50,657 bases of DNA from contig JBHHXH010000011.1 in the NCBI GenBank assembly GCA_046756925.1, positions 1 to 50,657 on the forward strand, in the 5' to 3' direction. Positions 18,269 to 25,392 of this stretch are shown here, one piece after another. A program made the position numbers and the translations under genes. How positions within the stretch are numbered: position 1 is the first letter of the stretch; each line of letters starts with the position of its first letter. The notes under the pieces were generated by a model. The model was not told where the DNA came from, searched no databases, and saw nothing but the letters and a program-made list of their open reading frames with translations. The DNA comes from JAJDBU01 sp046756925 (GTDB taxonomy: Bacteria > Nitrospirota > Nitrospiria > SBBL01 > JAADHI01).

Positions 18269-19489
18269 ATGCAAGATCGTAGCGTGAAAACAGTGAGCTT
18301 CAAAAATAAAACAAAACGAATCTTTCGGAGCGAATCGGGGATCGCGCTGGTCATCACGCTCCTCTCGATGGCCTTGCTTTCGCTCCTCGGAACGGCCGCC
18401 TTGACCCTCACCGAGATCGAAACCAAGATCAGCGCCAACGACAAAGTCGCCAAGGAGGCACTGTATATCGCCGAAGCGGGCATCGAACATGCCTGGGCGG
18501 TCTTAAAAACGGCGTCCTTCGACGACATTCTGGAGGGTCCCGATAAGAGTAAGAGTAATGCCGCCGATAACGGCATCCTCCCTTTCGGTTCGAAGGTTTC
18601 CTTCGGCCAAGGCGCTTACGATGTGAAGGTCACCGATAACAAAGACGGCGACAGCGATCCCTGGAATGACGCGGACGGCCGCATCATCCTCACGTCCATC
18701 GGAACGGCATCGACCGGACCGCAGAAAAAGATCGAACTTGAGGTCCAAAAGCTCATCCTCAAACCCAACGGCATTCGGGGTTCTGTGACATCGAACGCCT
18801 CGATCGAGACGGGCGGAAACATGCTCGTGGATGGACGCAATCACGATCTAGACGGCAACTACATCCAGGGCAGCGGCACTGGCAAGTTCGGAATCAGCAC
18901 CAAAAATATTTTGAATCAAAGCGGCAGTTCGGATATCGGGGGCACATCCACCGGAACCGACTACCCTCCCTCCAACCCTGGGGATCCTTTTATCCTCGAG
19001 ACAAATGCCGCTTGGACCGCTCCCATAACACCGGAAAACGCGCTGGGCCTGAAAGGAAATCAATTAAAAACCTTGGCCCAAAGTGGTGTCAACGGCAGCC
19101 AATATGTCACCGATCCGGACAAGCTCACCTTCCCGTTGGAGGGCATCACCTATGTGGAACTCCCCGAGAACGATACATGGAATGCCAATGCTAAAACTGG
19201 CAAAGTGGATTTTGAGAAGAGCACCGGCATTCTCATCGTGCACAATGATTCGAAAACCGCCGTATTAAAAAACACAAGCCTGGGCACCTTCAAAGGCATC
19301 CTCATTGCCGATAAAATCGAAAAAATCCATAATACCATCCTTGGAGCCGTTGTGACGCTCTCCTCGGAGGGCGAGCAAATCGGCAACGGAAACGGCGCCA
19401 TTCGCTATAGCCAGGCTGCAATAGACAATGCGCTAAAAGCAGGTTCTAAGGAATTGATCTCCTTAGCCTGGCGGGAAGTCTTTCAATGA
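18269..19489 (+). CDS. pilX: PilX-type pilus assembly protein
   Basis: A 406-residue type IV pilus assembly protein with the PilX N-terminal domain. The basic leader ends in RSESG and is followed by IALVITLLSMALLSLLGTAAL, then the family signature ANDKVAKEALYIAEAGIEHA. Position 5 of the mature helix is not Glu, as is common in PilX/GspK proteins. The large remainder is a secreted beta-rich domain without a family I recognise. It closes the minor pilin run; a hairpin follows 64 bases later and no pilY1 gene is present, although pilY1 usually comes next. Confidence 0.85.
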   Translation: MQDRSVKTVSFKNKTKRIFRSESGIALVITLLSMALLSLLGTAALTLTEIETKISANDKVAKEALYIAEAGIEHAWAVLKTASFDDILEGPDKSKSNAADNGILPFGSKVSFGQGAYDVKVTDNKDGDSDPWNDADGRIILTSIGTASTGPQKKIELEVQKLILKPNGIRGSVTSNASIETGGNMLVDGRNHDLDGNYIQGSGTGKFGISTKNILNQSGSSDIGGTSTGTDYPPSNPGDPFILETNAAWTAPITPENALGLKGNQLKTLAQSGVNGSQYVTDPDKLTFPLEGITYVELPENDTWNANAKTGKVDFEKSTGILIVHNDSKTAVLKNTSLGTFKGILIADKIEKIHNTILGAVVTLSSEGEQIGNGNGAIRYSQAAIDNALKAGSKELISLAWREVFQ

Positions 19490-19553
19490 CGGCAAATAGG
19501 GCCCCTGCCGCTGTAAAGGACTGGGAGATAACGAAGAATTGGAGGAATACTTT

Positions 19554-19586
19554 CTAGAAGCCCGCTTTGTGATTAAGGGCTTCTAG
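19554..19586. terminator. Hairpin between convergent pilX and moaE
   Basis: A perfect 10-bp inverted repeat, CTAGAAGCCC and GGGCTTCTAG, with a 13-base loop, spans the moaE stop codon and lies 64 bases past the pilX stop. It can serve both strands as a terminator or insulator, although no long T run follows on either side. Confidence 0.55.
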
Positions 19587-20011
19587 GGATGTTCTTCCAC
19601 CCAAACCACGCCCTTGGGCGTGGTTTCTTTTTTCCAAATCGGGGTAATGCGCTTCAATTCGTCGATGCACCATGAGCAGGCGCAAAAGGCATCCTGGCGA
19701 TGTTCCGCCCCCACGACGATCAAGACGATATTTTCGCCGATAGACCGTTCACCCACACGGTGAATGATCGAGACTTCGATGATGTCGAAATCCTTCAAGG
19801 CCTGTCGGCGGATTTCGGCCAGCCGTTTCTCCGCCATGCCCGGATAGTGTTCGAAATCGATCTTGTGGATCTCCTGGCCCTTCGAAAAATCCCGGGCCGT
19901 CCCGAGAAAGGTGACAATCCCGCCAATCCGTCTCGAACTTTCCCGAACCTTGATCGTCTCTTTTTCGATACTAAAATCCTCAACTTGAATACGGATGTTT
20001 TCGTGGTCCAT
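19583..20011 (-). CDS. moaE: Molybdopterin synthase catalytic subunit MoaE
   Basis: Large subunit of molybdopterin synthase, which adds two sulfurs from MoaD thiocarboxylate to cyclic pyranopterin monophosphate to make molybdopterin. The 142-residue product has family segments GGIVTFLGTARDFSKG, LDFEHYPGMAEKRL-like HYPGMAEKRLAEI, IHRVGERSIGE, and the active-site end LKRITPIWKKE. An unusual run of three Cys occurs in AFCACSWC. Its ATG shares one base with the moaD stop (TAATG), so the two subunits are translated together. Confidence 0.95.
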   Translation of the reverse strand: MDHENIRIQVEDFSIEKETIKVRESSRRIGGIVTFLGTARDFSKGQEIHKIDFEHYPGMAEKRLAEIRRQALKDFDIIEVSIIHRVGERSIGENIVLIVVGAEHRQDAFCACSWCIDELKRITPIWKKETTPKGVVWVEEHP

Positions 20012-20301
20012 TACAGTGTCCTTTCAAACAATAAGGCCGTCGGGAGGGTCTTTGAACCGCCTGCAAAGGGAGGGAGAAAGGCAACCTCGTCTCCATCCCG
20101 AATCTCATAATCCTTTTCCACAACCTCTTGATTCACGGAAACAAGTATCTTCTTCTCTTGAATCACCGCCTTTAAGGGAGGAAGATCGGCGGTGATTTTT
20201 TCGAGGAGTTGTTCTAAAGACATCCCTTTTTCAACATCCAAGGACATCCCCTCTTTTCCGACAAGATGTTTTATGACTGCAAAAAACTTGATATTCACCA
20301 T
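20011..20301 (-). CDS. moaD: Molybdopterin synthase sulfur carrier MoaD, with C-terminal extension
   Basis: Ubiquitin-like sulfur carrier subunit that partners MoaE. I start it at the ATG at 20301, 8-11 bases after GGAGG, giving 96 residues. The fold pattern and the terminal segment EVAFLPPFAGG are typical of MoaD. In normal MoaD the Gly-Gly pair is the C-terminus and is adenylated, then thiocarboxylated. Here 14 more residues (SKTLPTALLFERTL) follow Gly82. The first extra codon, TCA at 20053-20055, is one base from TGA. As read, the carrier would need trimming or would be inactive. Confidence 0.88.
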   Translation of the reverse strand: MVNIKFFAVIKHLVGKEGMSLDVEKGMSLEQLLEKITADLPPLKAVIQEKKILVSVNQEVVEKDYEIRDGDEVAFLPPFAGGSKTLPTALLFERTL

Positions 20302-20544
20302 TATTTCACATCCTCCCTCATCAAGAAGTAAAAAAACTATACCCGGTTTTATCAAATTCTGTCAAGAAAAGCAGCGGTTTCAACACACACAGCGGGGTTA
20401 ACCGACATCAAAAGAGGGGTGCTCGAATCCCGCAAAATCGGATCATCATCCTTGATTCATAAGCAATGTGAGCAGATTTTTAAAATCCACTTCCGCTGAA
20501 TCGGGAAAACCCCGGCCCCAAGACACTGAAAGAAGAAGGTCCTT

Positions 20545-20570
20545 CATATAGATCTAGCATATAGATCTAG
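20545..20570. repeat. Perfect tandem 13-bp repeat
   Basis: CATATAGATCTAG occurs twice head to tail with no spacer. Each copy contains the palindrome AGATCT. Could be an operator, or a simple duplication. Confidence 0.8.
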
Positions 20571-20661
20571 ATCGCAAAAACTGTAAAAAAAACCGACAGA
20601 CATCTCTTTGAGCAATAATTTAAATTTACTTTATAAATCAATAGCTTACTAGATAGTTACA

Positions 20662-20687
20662 GAGACACCCCTCGAAAGAGGTGTCTC
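20662..20687. terminator. Orphan terminator-like hairpin
   Basis: GAGACACC and GGTGTCTC form an 8-bp stem; an alternative fold pairs CTC-GAAA-GAG at the tip, a stable GNRA-type loop. It is followed on the plus strand by an AT-rich tract but not a pure T run. Neither flanking gene ends here, since both are transcribed away from it, so it may end or stabilise an unannotated short transcript. Confidence 0.4.
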
Positions 20688-20807
20688 AATATTTTACATA
20701 ATAACTTGATTATCTTTAAGACCTCCGGATCCCGGCCTCCAGGCAAAATAGAATATATTCGTTATTTATTAAATATTTACAAATTTAATCCATCGAATCA
20801 TTTGTTT

Positions 20808-20823
20808 TGGAACAACATTTGAA
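20808..20823 (+). promoter_or_regulatory. Possible sigma-54-type promoter for the PEP-CTERM gene
   Basis: TGGAACAACATTTGAA matches the -24/-12 consensus TGGCAC-N5-TTGCW at the correct spacing with two mismatches, one of them in the important -12 GC. The distance to the start codon is about 60 bases. Sigma-54 control of PEP-CTERM genes is known in other genera and two NtrC-type activators are encoded nearby, but the -12 mismatch makes this tentative. Confidence 0.3.
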
Positions 20824-20883
20824 CATATCTGAGGTCAGGTAAAGATACACCTTAGAAATACAGTAAAGAATGGAGGAAACAGC

Positions 20884-21498
20884 ATGACCTATCTAGTACG
20901 AGTTATTGCAACAATATTTTCAATCGGGATTTTCTCGACATCCGCCATGGCCATCGGCATCATCGATTTGGATGTCACGGTCAACCCCAATTATGGAAAC
21001 AGCTTTTCGGGACTGGGCGATACAAGCGGAACAGCCCTTTACAACTTTGGGATTAGCCCCACCAGCACCTACGGCGCGACATTCACCTCTTTGGCTTTCG
21101 AAAGAGACATTTTTGCAAGCATTGGGGCTCCGACCATTCTATCCGCACCATCAGGCTTTTCCCTCTCGGTGGATGGAAGCAACCCCTCCGTCACCACCAT
21201 CGACGGCAGTGCGCTTCTTCCGGGACAATATGCGCGATTTACCGTCGACTATACCCTCACGGATACCCTTGCCTACTTTATGGGGACGGACCCTACTCAT
21301 ACGCCGGCCCATTGGTCTTGGACGATGGACGGTCCGGATGCCTGGAGCCAATCCGTGGCCGCCTACTATATTGGAGGAAGCGGCATTGCGATTGGAGGCG
21401 GCTCGACGGCCATTCCCGAACCGGCGAGCCTGGTGTTGCTTGGCTCGGGTCTGCTCGGGCTTGGAATCTTCAGCCGGGGAAGCCGGAACAAAAGGTAG
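20884..21498 (+). CDS. PEP-CTERM sorting-domain protein
   Basis: Predicted exported protein of 204 residues, destined for exosortase processing. It has an N-terminal signal peptide (MTYLVRVIATIFSIGIFSTSAMA), a beta-rich body with no family I recognise, and a classic C-terminal tripartite sorting signal: IPEP, a hydrophobic helix (ASLVLLGSGLLGLGIFS) and a basic tail (RGSRNKR). The start has an upstream GGAGG at good spacing. PEP-CTERM proteins typically accompany extracellular polysaccharide; no exosortase gene lies in this window, so it must be elsewhere. The gene is monocistronic, with a strong terminator 42 bases after the stop. Confidence 0.9.
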   Translation: MTYLVRVIATIFSIGIFSTSAMAIGIIDLDVTVNPNYGNSFSGLGDTSGTALYNFGISPTSTYGATFTSLAFERDIFASIGAPTILSAPSGFSLSVDGSNPSVTTIDGSALLPGQYARFTVDYTLTDTLAYFMGTDPTHTPAHWSWTMDGPDAWSQSVAAYYIGGSGIAIGGGSTAIPEPASLVLLGSGLLGLGIFSRGSRNKR

Positions 21499-21537
21499 CA
21501 CTTTCTAATTCCCTTTTTTCATCATACTTAGAATATC

Positions 21538-21567
21538 AAGAAGCGGCTGAACGGCCGCTTCTTTTTT
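21538..21567 (+). terminator. Intrinsic terminator after the PEP-CTERM gene
   Basis: GAAGCGGC (21540-21547) and GCCGCTTC (21554-21561) form an 8-bp GC-rich stem around TGAACG, extendable by two A-T pairs, followed by TTTTTT. This is a textbook rho-independent terminator. Confidence 0.88.
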
Positions 21568-21765
21568 CTCTCTCGAATCGCTTCACGCCGGTTCGTCATC
21601 CCCCATTTGTCATCCAAAACCATCTCGGAACAAGGATCTATCTTTCCATGTGGAAGTCAGGGCGTGTTTGCATTGTATAATTCGCCTCCGGCCTGATATG
21701 ATTCCAAAAATTCCCCAAAGAACACCGCATCAAACATTGAAGACAAAGGATCGGGGGAGTCAATC

Positions 21766-22072
21766 ATGGCATACGATGCAGCACTCGCACAACGTCTTAG
21801 ATCGACGATCACAGCTTTGCCCAATGTCGTCAAAAAAAATGTGCTGCGGGGTCGTGGGGGCGGACATCATGCTGCGGGTCGGCCCCGAGGCCACCGGAAT
21901 GCTGCTGAAGTGACCCCACGCCAGGGAGATGGATTTTTCGGGAAGACCGGTGAAGGGCTTTATCTATATCGACGCCGAAGGTCTGAAAACCGGAAACGAT
22001 CTGAACCGACGGGTCGGACACGCCCTTCATTTCGGCCAAAGGCTTCCGAGGAAACCCACCCAAGAAAGATAG
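21766..22072 (+). pseudogene. Broken TfoX N-terminal-domain protein
   Basis: The start MAYDAALAQRLRSTITALP, with a GGGGGAG ribosome site, matches TfoX-N proteins. At a run of eight A (about 21832-21839) the homologous frame shifts: it continues as MCCGVVGADIMLRVGPEA, meets an in-frame TGA, then resumes as HAREMDFSGRPVKGFIYID to a TAG at 22070-22072. The usual FGGxAFMxNGxM segment is missing at the junction, so a deletion of about a dozen codons accompanies the frameshift. Three lesions indicate a true pseudogene. TfoX-N proteins are small cytoplasmic proteins, some related to competence regulators; function here is lost. Confidence 0.82.
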
Positions 22073-22148
22073 TCATTTTGAAACAAAGGCATCATCGGGT
22101 TCATACGGTGAGGATCTGTTTGACCGTCATTCCGAAGGCATCCCATTA

Positions 22149-23078
22149 ATGGCCACCTTTCCCGCCAGTCCGATTCTCGTACCGAACGAAACCAAGCCCG
22201 GCCGCCTGGACCGATACCTCATCAAGAAAGGCTTGCCTCTCACGCGCTCTCAAATCCAACGATTGATCTCCGAAAAGCAGATCCTCTTAAACGACATGCC
22301 CACCCGCCCCAGTTATCAAGTCAAAAAAGGAGACCGAATTGACATCCGTATTCCGCCGCCTACCCCCCTGGAAATAACTCCGGAGGCCATCCCGCTTGAC
22401 ATCTTATTCGAAGACCAAAACTTTGTGGTGATCAATAAGCCGGCCGGCATGGTGGTTCACCCCGCCCCCGGCCACTACGAAGGAACGCTGGTCCATGCCC
22501 TCCTCCATCATTGCAAAGACCTCGTCGGGATCGGCGGGAGAGAACGGCCCGGCATCATCCACCGCCTGGACAAGGACACCTCCGGCATCCTCGTCGTCGC
22601 AAAGACGGACACGGCCCATCGCCGATTGTCAAAACAATTTAAAGACCATACCATCGAAAGGGTCTACCTCGCGATCGTTTGCGGAAAGATGAAAAAAGGA
22701 GGAAAGCTCTCCTTGCCCATCGGTCGCGATCGCATCCATCGAAAAAAAATATCCTCGAACACCGCATCGCCGCGTGAAGCCGAAACACACTTCAACATCC
22801 TAGAACGGTTCCATAACGCCACCCTGCTGGAGATCCGACCGCAAACGGGCCGCACGCATCAAATCCGGGTCCACATGGCCCATCTCGGCCATCCGTTGAT
22901 TGGAGAGAAAGTCTATGGCGCGAAAAAAGCGAAAGGCTTTGAGATCCCCGCCAGCCGCCACATGCTCCACGCGGCAAGCCTGGGTTTCGCCCATCCCGTC
23001 GACCGCAAGCCGCTCTTGTTTTCATCGCCGCTCCCGCCGGACATGGCCGATATCCTCGCCAAACTTCGTTTGAAATAA
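22149..23078 (+). CDS. RluA/RluD-family 23S rRNA pseudouridine synthase
   Basis: Cytoplasmic enzyme that isomerises uridine to pseudouridine in RNA, probably in large-subunit rRNA. The 309-residue product has an N-terminal S4 RNA-binding domain (about 17-80: RLDRYLIKKGLPLTRSQIQRLI), then the catalytic domain with the RluA-type motif HRLDKDTSGILVVAK containing the catalytic Asp, and the conserved RPQTGRTHQIRVHMAHLGHPLIGEK-like segment (LEIRPQTGRTHQIRVH). Length and domain order match RluD. Target uridines cannot be told from sequence. It begins 76 bases after the TfoX pseudogene and converges with the nitroreductase gene. Confidence 0.92.
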   Translation: MATFPASPILVPNETKPGRLDRYLIKKGLPLTRSQIQRLISEKQILLNDMPTRPSYQVKKGDRIDIRIPPPTPLEITPEAIPLDILFEDQNFVVINKPAGMVVHPAPGHYEGTLVHALLHHCKDLVGIGGRERPGIIHRLDKDTSGILVVAKTDTAHRRLSKQFKDHTIERVYLAIVCGKMKKGGKLSLPIGRDRIHRKKISSNTASPREAETHFNILERFHNATLLEIRPQTGRTHQIRVHMAHLGHPLIGEKVYGAKKAKGFEIPASRHMLHAASLGFAHPVDRKPLLFSSPLPPDMADILAKLRLK

Positions 23079-23111
23079 ATTGGAGGCCAAACCTGACTTA
23101 AAAAGCAGGAT

Positions 23112-23729
23112 CTATTGCCGAGGGCGACGAACCAGGGCTGAGGACTTGCCCCATTCAGCGCCGAAGACGAAGGCGCTCAGCGGCTTGCGCTCTCTCGGTC
23201 TACGGTCGCGCGCTTGGAGGGTTTCAGGCAGGTCGGCAGACGATCCCCGATACCCGATGGCCATGGCCGTCCAGGCCTCCGCGTCCTCCGGAATCCGATA
23301 GATCTCGCGGGCCTTATCGGGCAAGAGACCGATCATCTGATGCACAGAAAGCCCACGAGACGTGGCTTCGATGAGCAGGTTCCCGACCGCCAGACCCAGG
23401 TCGTGCACGGCCGCGCGATTGACTTGGTGATTGCGGGAAAATTTCAGTTGGACCGCACATAAAACAAGCACCGGTGCCGCCTGGGCCCACAGCCGATTTC
23501 CCTCAACCAGACAAGAAAGGAGACGCTCGAAGACCTTGGAATCATCTCGCATCGCGACGAAAAAACACCAGGGCTGCTCATTATAAGAGGACGCCGCCCA
23601 TCGCGCGGCTTCAAACAAGGAACGCAAGTCATCTTCGGCCACCGGCCGATCCGAGAAGGCGTAAGGACTCCATCGGGCTGCCACCAGCGGGTGTATGGGA
23701 TAATCATTGGATGCCTTCTTCAAAGTCAT
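23112..23729 (-). CDS. Nitroreductase family protein
   Basis: Predicted FMN-dependent NAD(P)H oxidoreductase. The preferred ATG at 23729 gives 205 residues starting MTLKKASNDYPIHPLVAARWSP; the open frame extends 32 codons upstream without family similarity. Seen: the FMN-binding N-terminal Arg/Ser pair in RWSPYAF, the segment LFEAARWAASSYNEQPWCFFVA, and the central DLGLAVGNLLIEATSRGLSVHQM, all typical of the nitroreductase fold. Substrate unknown; the family includes quinone, nitro-compound and enone reductases. Confidence 0.85.
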   Translation of the reverse strand: MTLKKASNDYPIHPLVAARWSPYAFSDRPVAEDDLRSLFEAARWAASSYNEQPWCFFVAMRDDSKVFERLLSCLVEGNRLWAQAAPVLVLCAVQLKFSRNHQVNRAAVHDLGLAVGNLLIEATSRGLSVHQMIGLLPDKAREIYRIPEDAEAWTAMAIGYRGSSADLPETLQARDRRPRERKPLSAFVFGAEWGKSSALVRRPRQ

Positions 23730-23882
23730 AAACAGACTCCCTCTGTTTGCGTCAATCCTCGGCCGAATCTGAGGGTCGAGGACTTTCGCGATTCGATAAA
23801 TAAACGATCGGCAAACACCGCCCAATCCGGACTTGAATACAATCGCATGGTTTTTTGTCTTGACTCCCTTAAAACCCGATGT

Positions 23883-24296
23883 TTAGATCTTATTCCCTTC
23901 CAACTGTGCCTCCAAGTCTTTCAAATCGCCGAGGACCCACACATCGACAATCCGCAAGCCCTTGAAAGTGAATAAGGCACAGCCCGTCCACGATGGCTTT
24001 TTTCCGGTAGGCACATAGCCCATGAAATTTGTGCGATGGACGCCAGAAAAGCACATCTTAGCAAAGACCGGCTCCCCCTCCGACACAACAAGCGCGTCGA
24101 TCCGGCATCGATAATCCCCAAGGACGCTGTGAAGCCGATCAACATAATCAGCAAAGTCCGCATGACCGTTGATGACCTCCCCCAAGGACCCTCGAAAACC
24201 AAAGTCGGGATGGAGCAAGGACGGCAGCGCACCCAGATCGTGGGCATTCCATATGACATCGTAAAATTTTCGAACCCTTTCCCGATGTGATTTCAT
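23883..24296 (-). CDS. SnoaL-like / ester cyclase family protein
   Basis: A 137-residue soluble protein with the NTF2-like alpha+beta cone pattern: N-terminal helix RVRKFYDVIWNAHDLGALPSLLHPDFGFR, and the paired strands AKMCFSGVHRTNFMGYVPTGK and GLRIVDVWVLGDLKDLEAQL. These segments match the SnoaL polyketide cyclase-like family. The family mixes cyclases, isomerases and proteins with no assigned function, so the reaction is unknown. No signal peptide. It lies between a nitroreductase and a beta-helix gene with gaps of 110-150 bases, and no operon is evident. Confidence 0.75.
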   Translation of the reverse strand: MKSHRERVRKFYDVIWNAHDLGALPSLLHPDFGFRGSLGEVINGHADFADYVDRLHSVLGDYRCRIDALVVSEGEPVFAKMCFSGVHRTNFMGYVPTGKKPSWTGCALFTFKGLRIVDVWVLGDLKDLEAQLEGNKI

Positions 24297-24406
24297 TTTT
24301 TAAATCCCAAACCCGTGTCAACCGGAACCGGGCATGTCTTCTAGGAAAGATGGAGTGATTTGTCAACACGGAAAGTATCCGCATGCGCTTTAGTCCAGAG
24401 CAACCT

Positions 24407-25222
24407 TTAACGACCGATTTCGCCGAAGGGTCGCCGGGTGACGCGAAGGGCACCTTGTGGGTTTCGATCCATTTGACTGGACACGGTCATTTCTTCCAAA
24501 GGCGGCATGGTCTTGCAGTCGGGGGTAAGGACCATCCCCCATTCATGGTTATCGCGACATTCGTTTTCGAGCATCATTGCCTCCGCAAAATGAAACAGGA
24601 GAATACCACTCATCATGTTGTTCCGGCAGATGTTCCGGACCAGGTCGGGACAACTATCGGCATCCCGAACGGCAATGCCGAAATGATGATTTCCAAAGCA
24701 CTGGTTTTGACGGAGAGAGGGCCGTGCCCCCGCAAAGACAAAGATACCGGATTCCCGGTTGTTGCAGACCTCGCTGTCCACAAGCGAAGCGCGAGAAGCC
24801 GGTCCGTATATGACAATCCCGGACTGGATCCCGTCGCGGATCCGGCACCCCGTGATGACGCAAGTACTGTCCAAGAGATTCATGGCGGAATGCGGATCGC
24901 TGCCGACATAGCGGAAGCTGATTCCACTGATTATGTCCTCGGGCACCTTTTGTAGATAAAGCGGCCCGCCACACCGGTAAAAGATCTCGACCCGGTCCTT
25001 GCCGGCGCCGATCAGATGAACGGGGCGCTCGACGATAAAAATCCGGTCTTCGTATATTCCGGGACGGACAAAAACTTGATCATCCGGACCGGCCGCTTTG
25101 CAGGCGGCGCTGGGCAAGGGATAGGCTGCCGGATCTTTGGCATCGACAAGGAGGGTATTGCCACCTTTCGGATTGGAAGGCGGAGCCGGTTGGGGGTCGG
25201 GGGGCAGCGTTTTCTCCTCCAC
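24407..25222 (-). CDS. Right-handed parallel beta-helix protein, N-terminus possibly damaged
   Basis: A 271-residue protein with NosD/pectate-lyase-like beta-helix turns: DQVFVRPGIYEDRIFIVERPVHLIGAG, then repeats such as SGIFVFAGARPSLRQNQC, FGIAVRDADSCPDLVRNIC and SGILLFHFAEAMMLENEC. No catalytic residues could be assigned. The GTG at 25222 begins directly in a Pro-rich linker (LPPDPQPAPPSNP), as normally found just after a lipoprotein or signal cleavage site. An in-frame TAA at 25229-25231 lies just before it and the same frame upstream reads SSAVACGVV, so an export signal may have been cut off. Binding or structural role likely. Confidence 0.7.
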   Translation of the reverse strand: MEEKTLPPDPQPAPPSNPKGGNTLLVDAKDPAAYPLPSAACKAAGPDDQVFVRPGIYEDRIFIVERPVHLIGAGKDRVEIFYRCGGPLYLQKVPEDIISGISFRYVGSDPHSAMNLLDSTCVITGCRIRDGIQSGIVIYGPASRASLVDSEVCNNRESGIFVFAGARPSLRQNQCFGNHHFGIAVRDADSCPDLVRNICRNNMMSGILLFHFAEAMMLENECRDNHEWGMVLTPDCKTMPPLEEMTVSSQMDRNPQGALRVTRRPFGEIGR

Positions 25223-25310
25223 GCCTTCTTAAACGACACCACAGGCAACTGCAGACGAACATCTCAAGCAAGATGGCTTCGAAGATAAAACGACATCCCG
25301 AGCTTCCTGC

Positions 25311-25338
25311 CATGCAATTCCCCGGCGGGAATTGCATG
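25311..25338. terminator. 12-bp perfect palindromic hairpin
   Basis: CATGCAATTCCC and GGGAATTGCATG surround loop CGGC. It sits between the propeller gene, which ends at 25393, and the beta-helix gene, both on the minus strand. It could act as a terminator or processing site; there is no T run on the minus strand. Confidence 0.5.
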
Positions 25339-25392
25339 TTTAGATAACCAGATCAGGAGGGGAGGGGACGGCCCGGCCGATGAAAAACGCAA

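Larger units (their letters stand above)
20302..20883. other. AT-rich divergent intergenic region, 580 bp
   Basis: No gene was recognised between divergent moaD and the PEP-CTERM gene. It contains a perfect tandem 13-bp repeat at 20545-20570, a terminator-like hairpin at 20662-20687 that follows no annotated gene on either strand, and a possible sigma-54-type promoter at 20808-20823. The right half is strikingly rich in A and T compared with neighbouring genes. Confidence 0.5.

Noticed and set aside
19500..19550. Stretch after pilX with CCCCTGCCGCTGTAA, reminiscent of part of a cobalamin riboswitch
   Set aside because: The other conserved blocks are absent and it lies at the 3' end of a gene facing a convergent gene.
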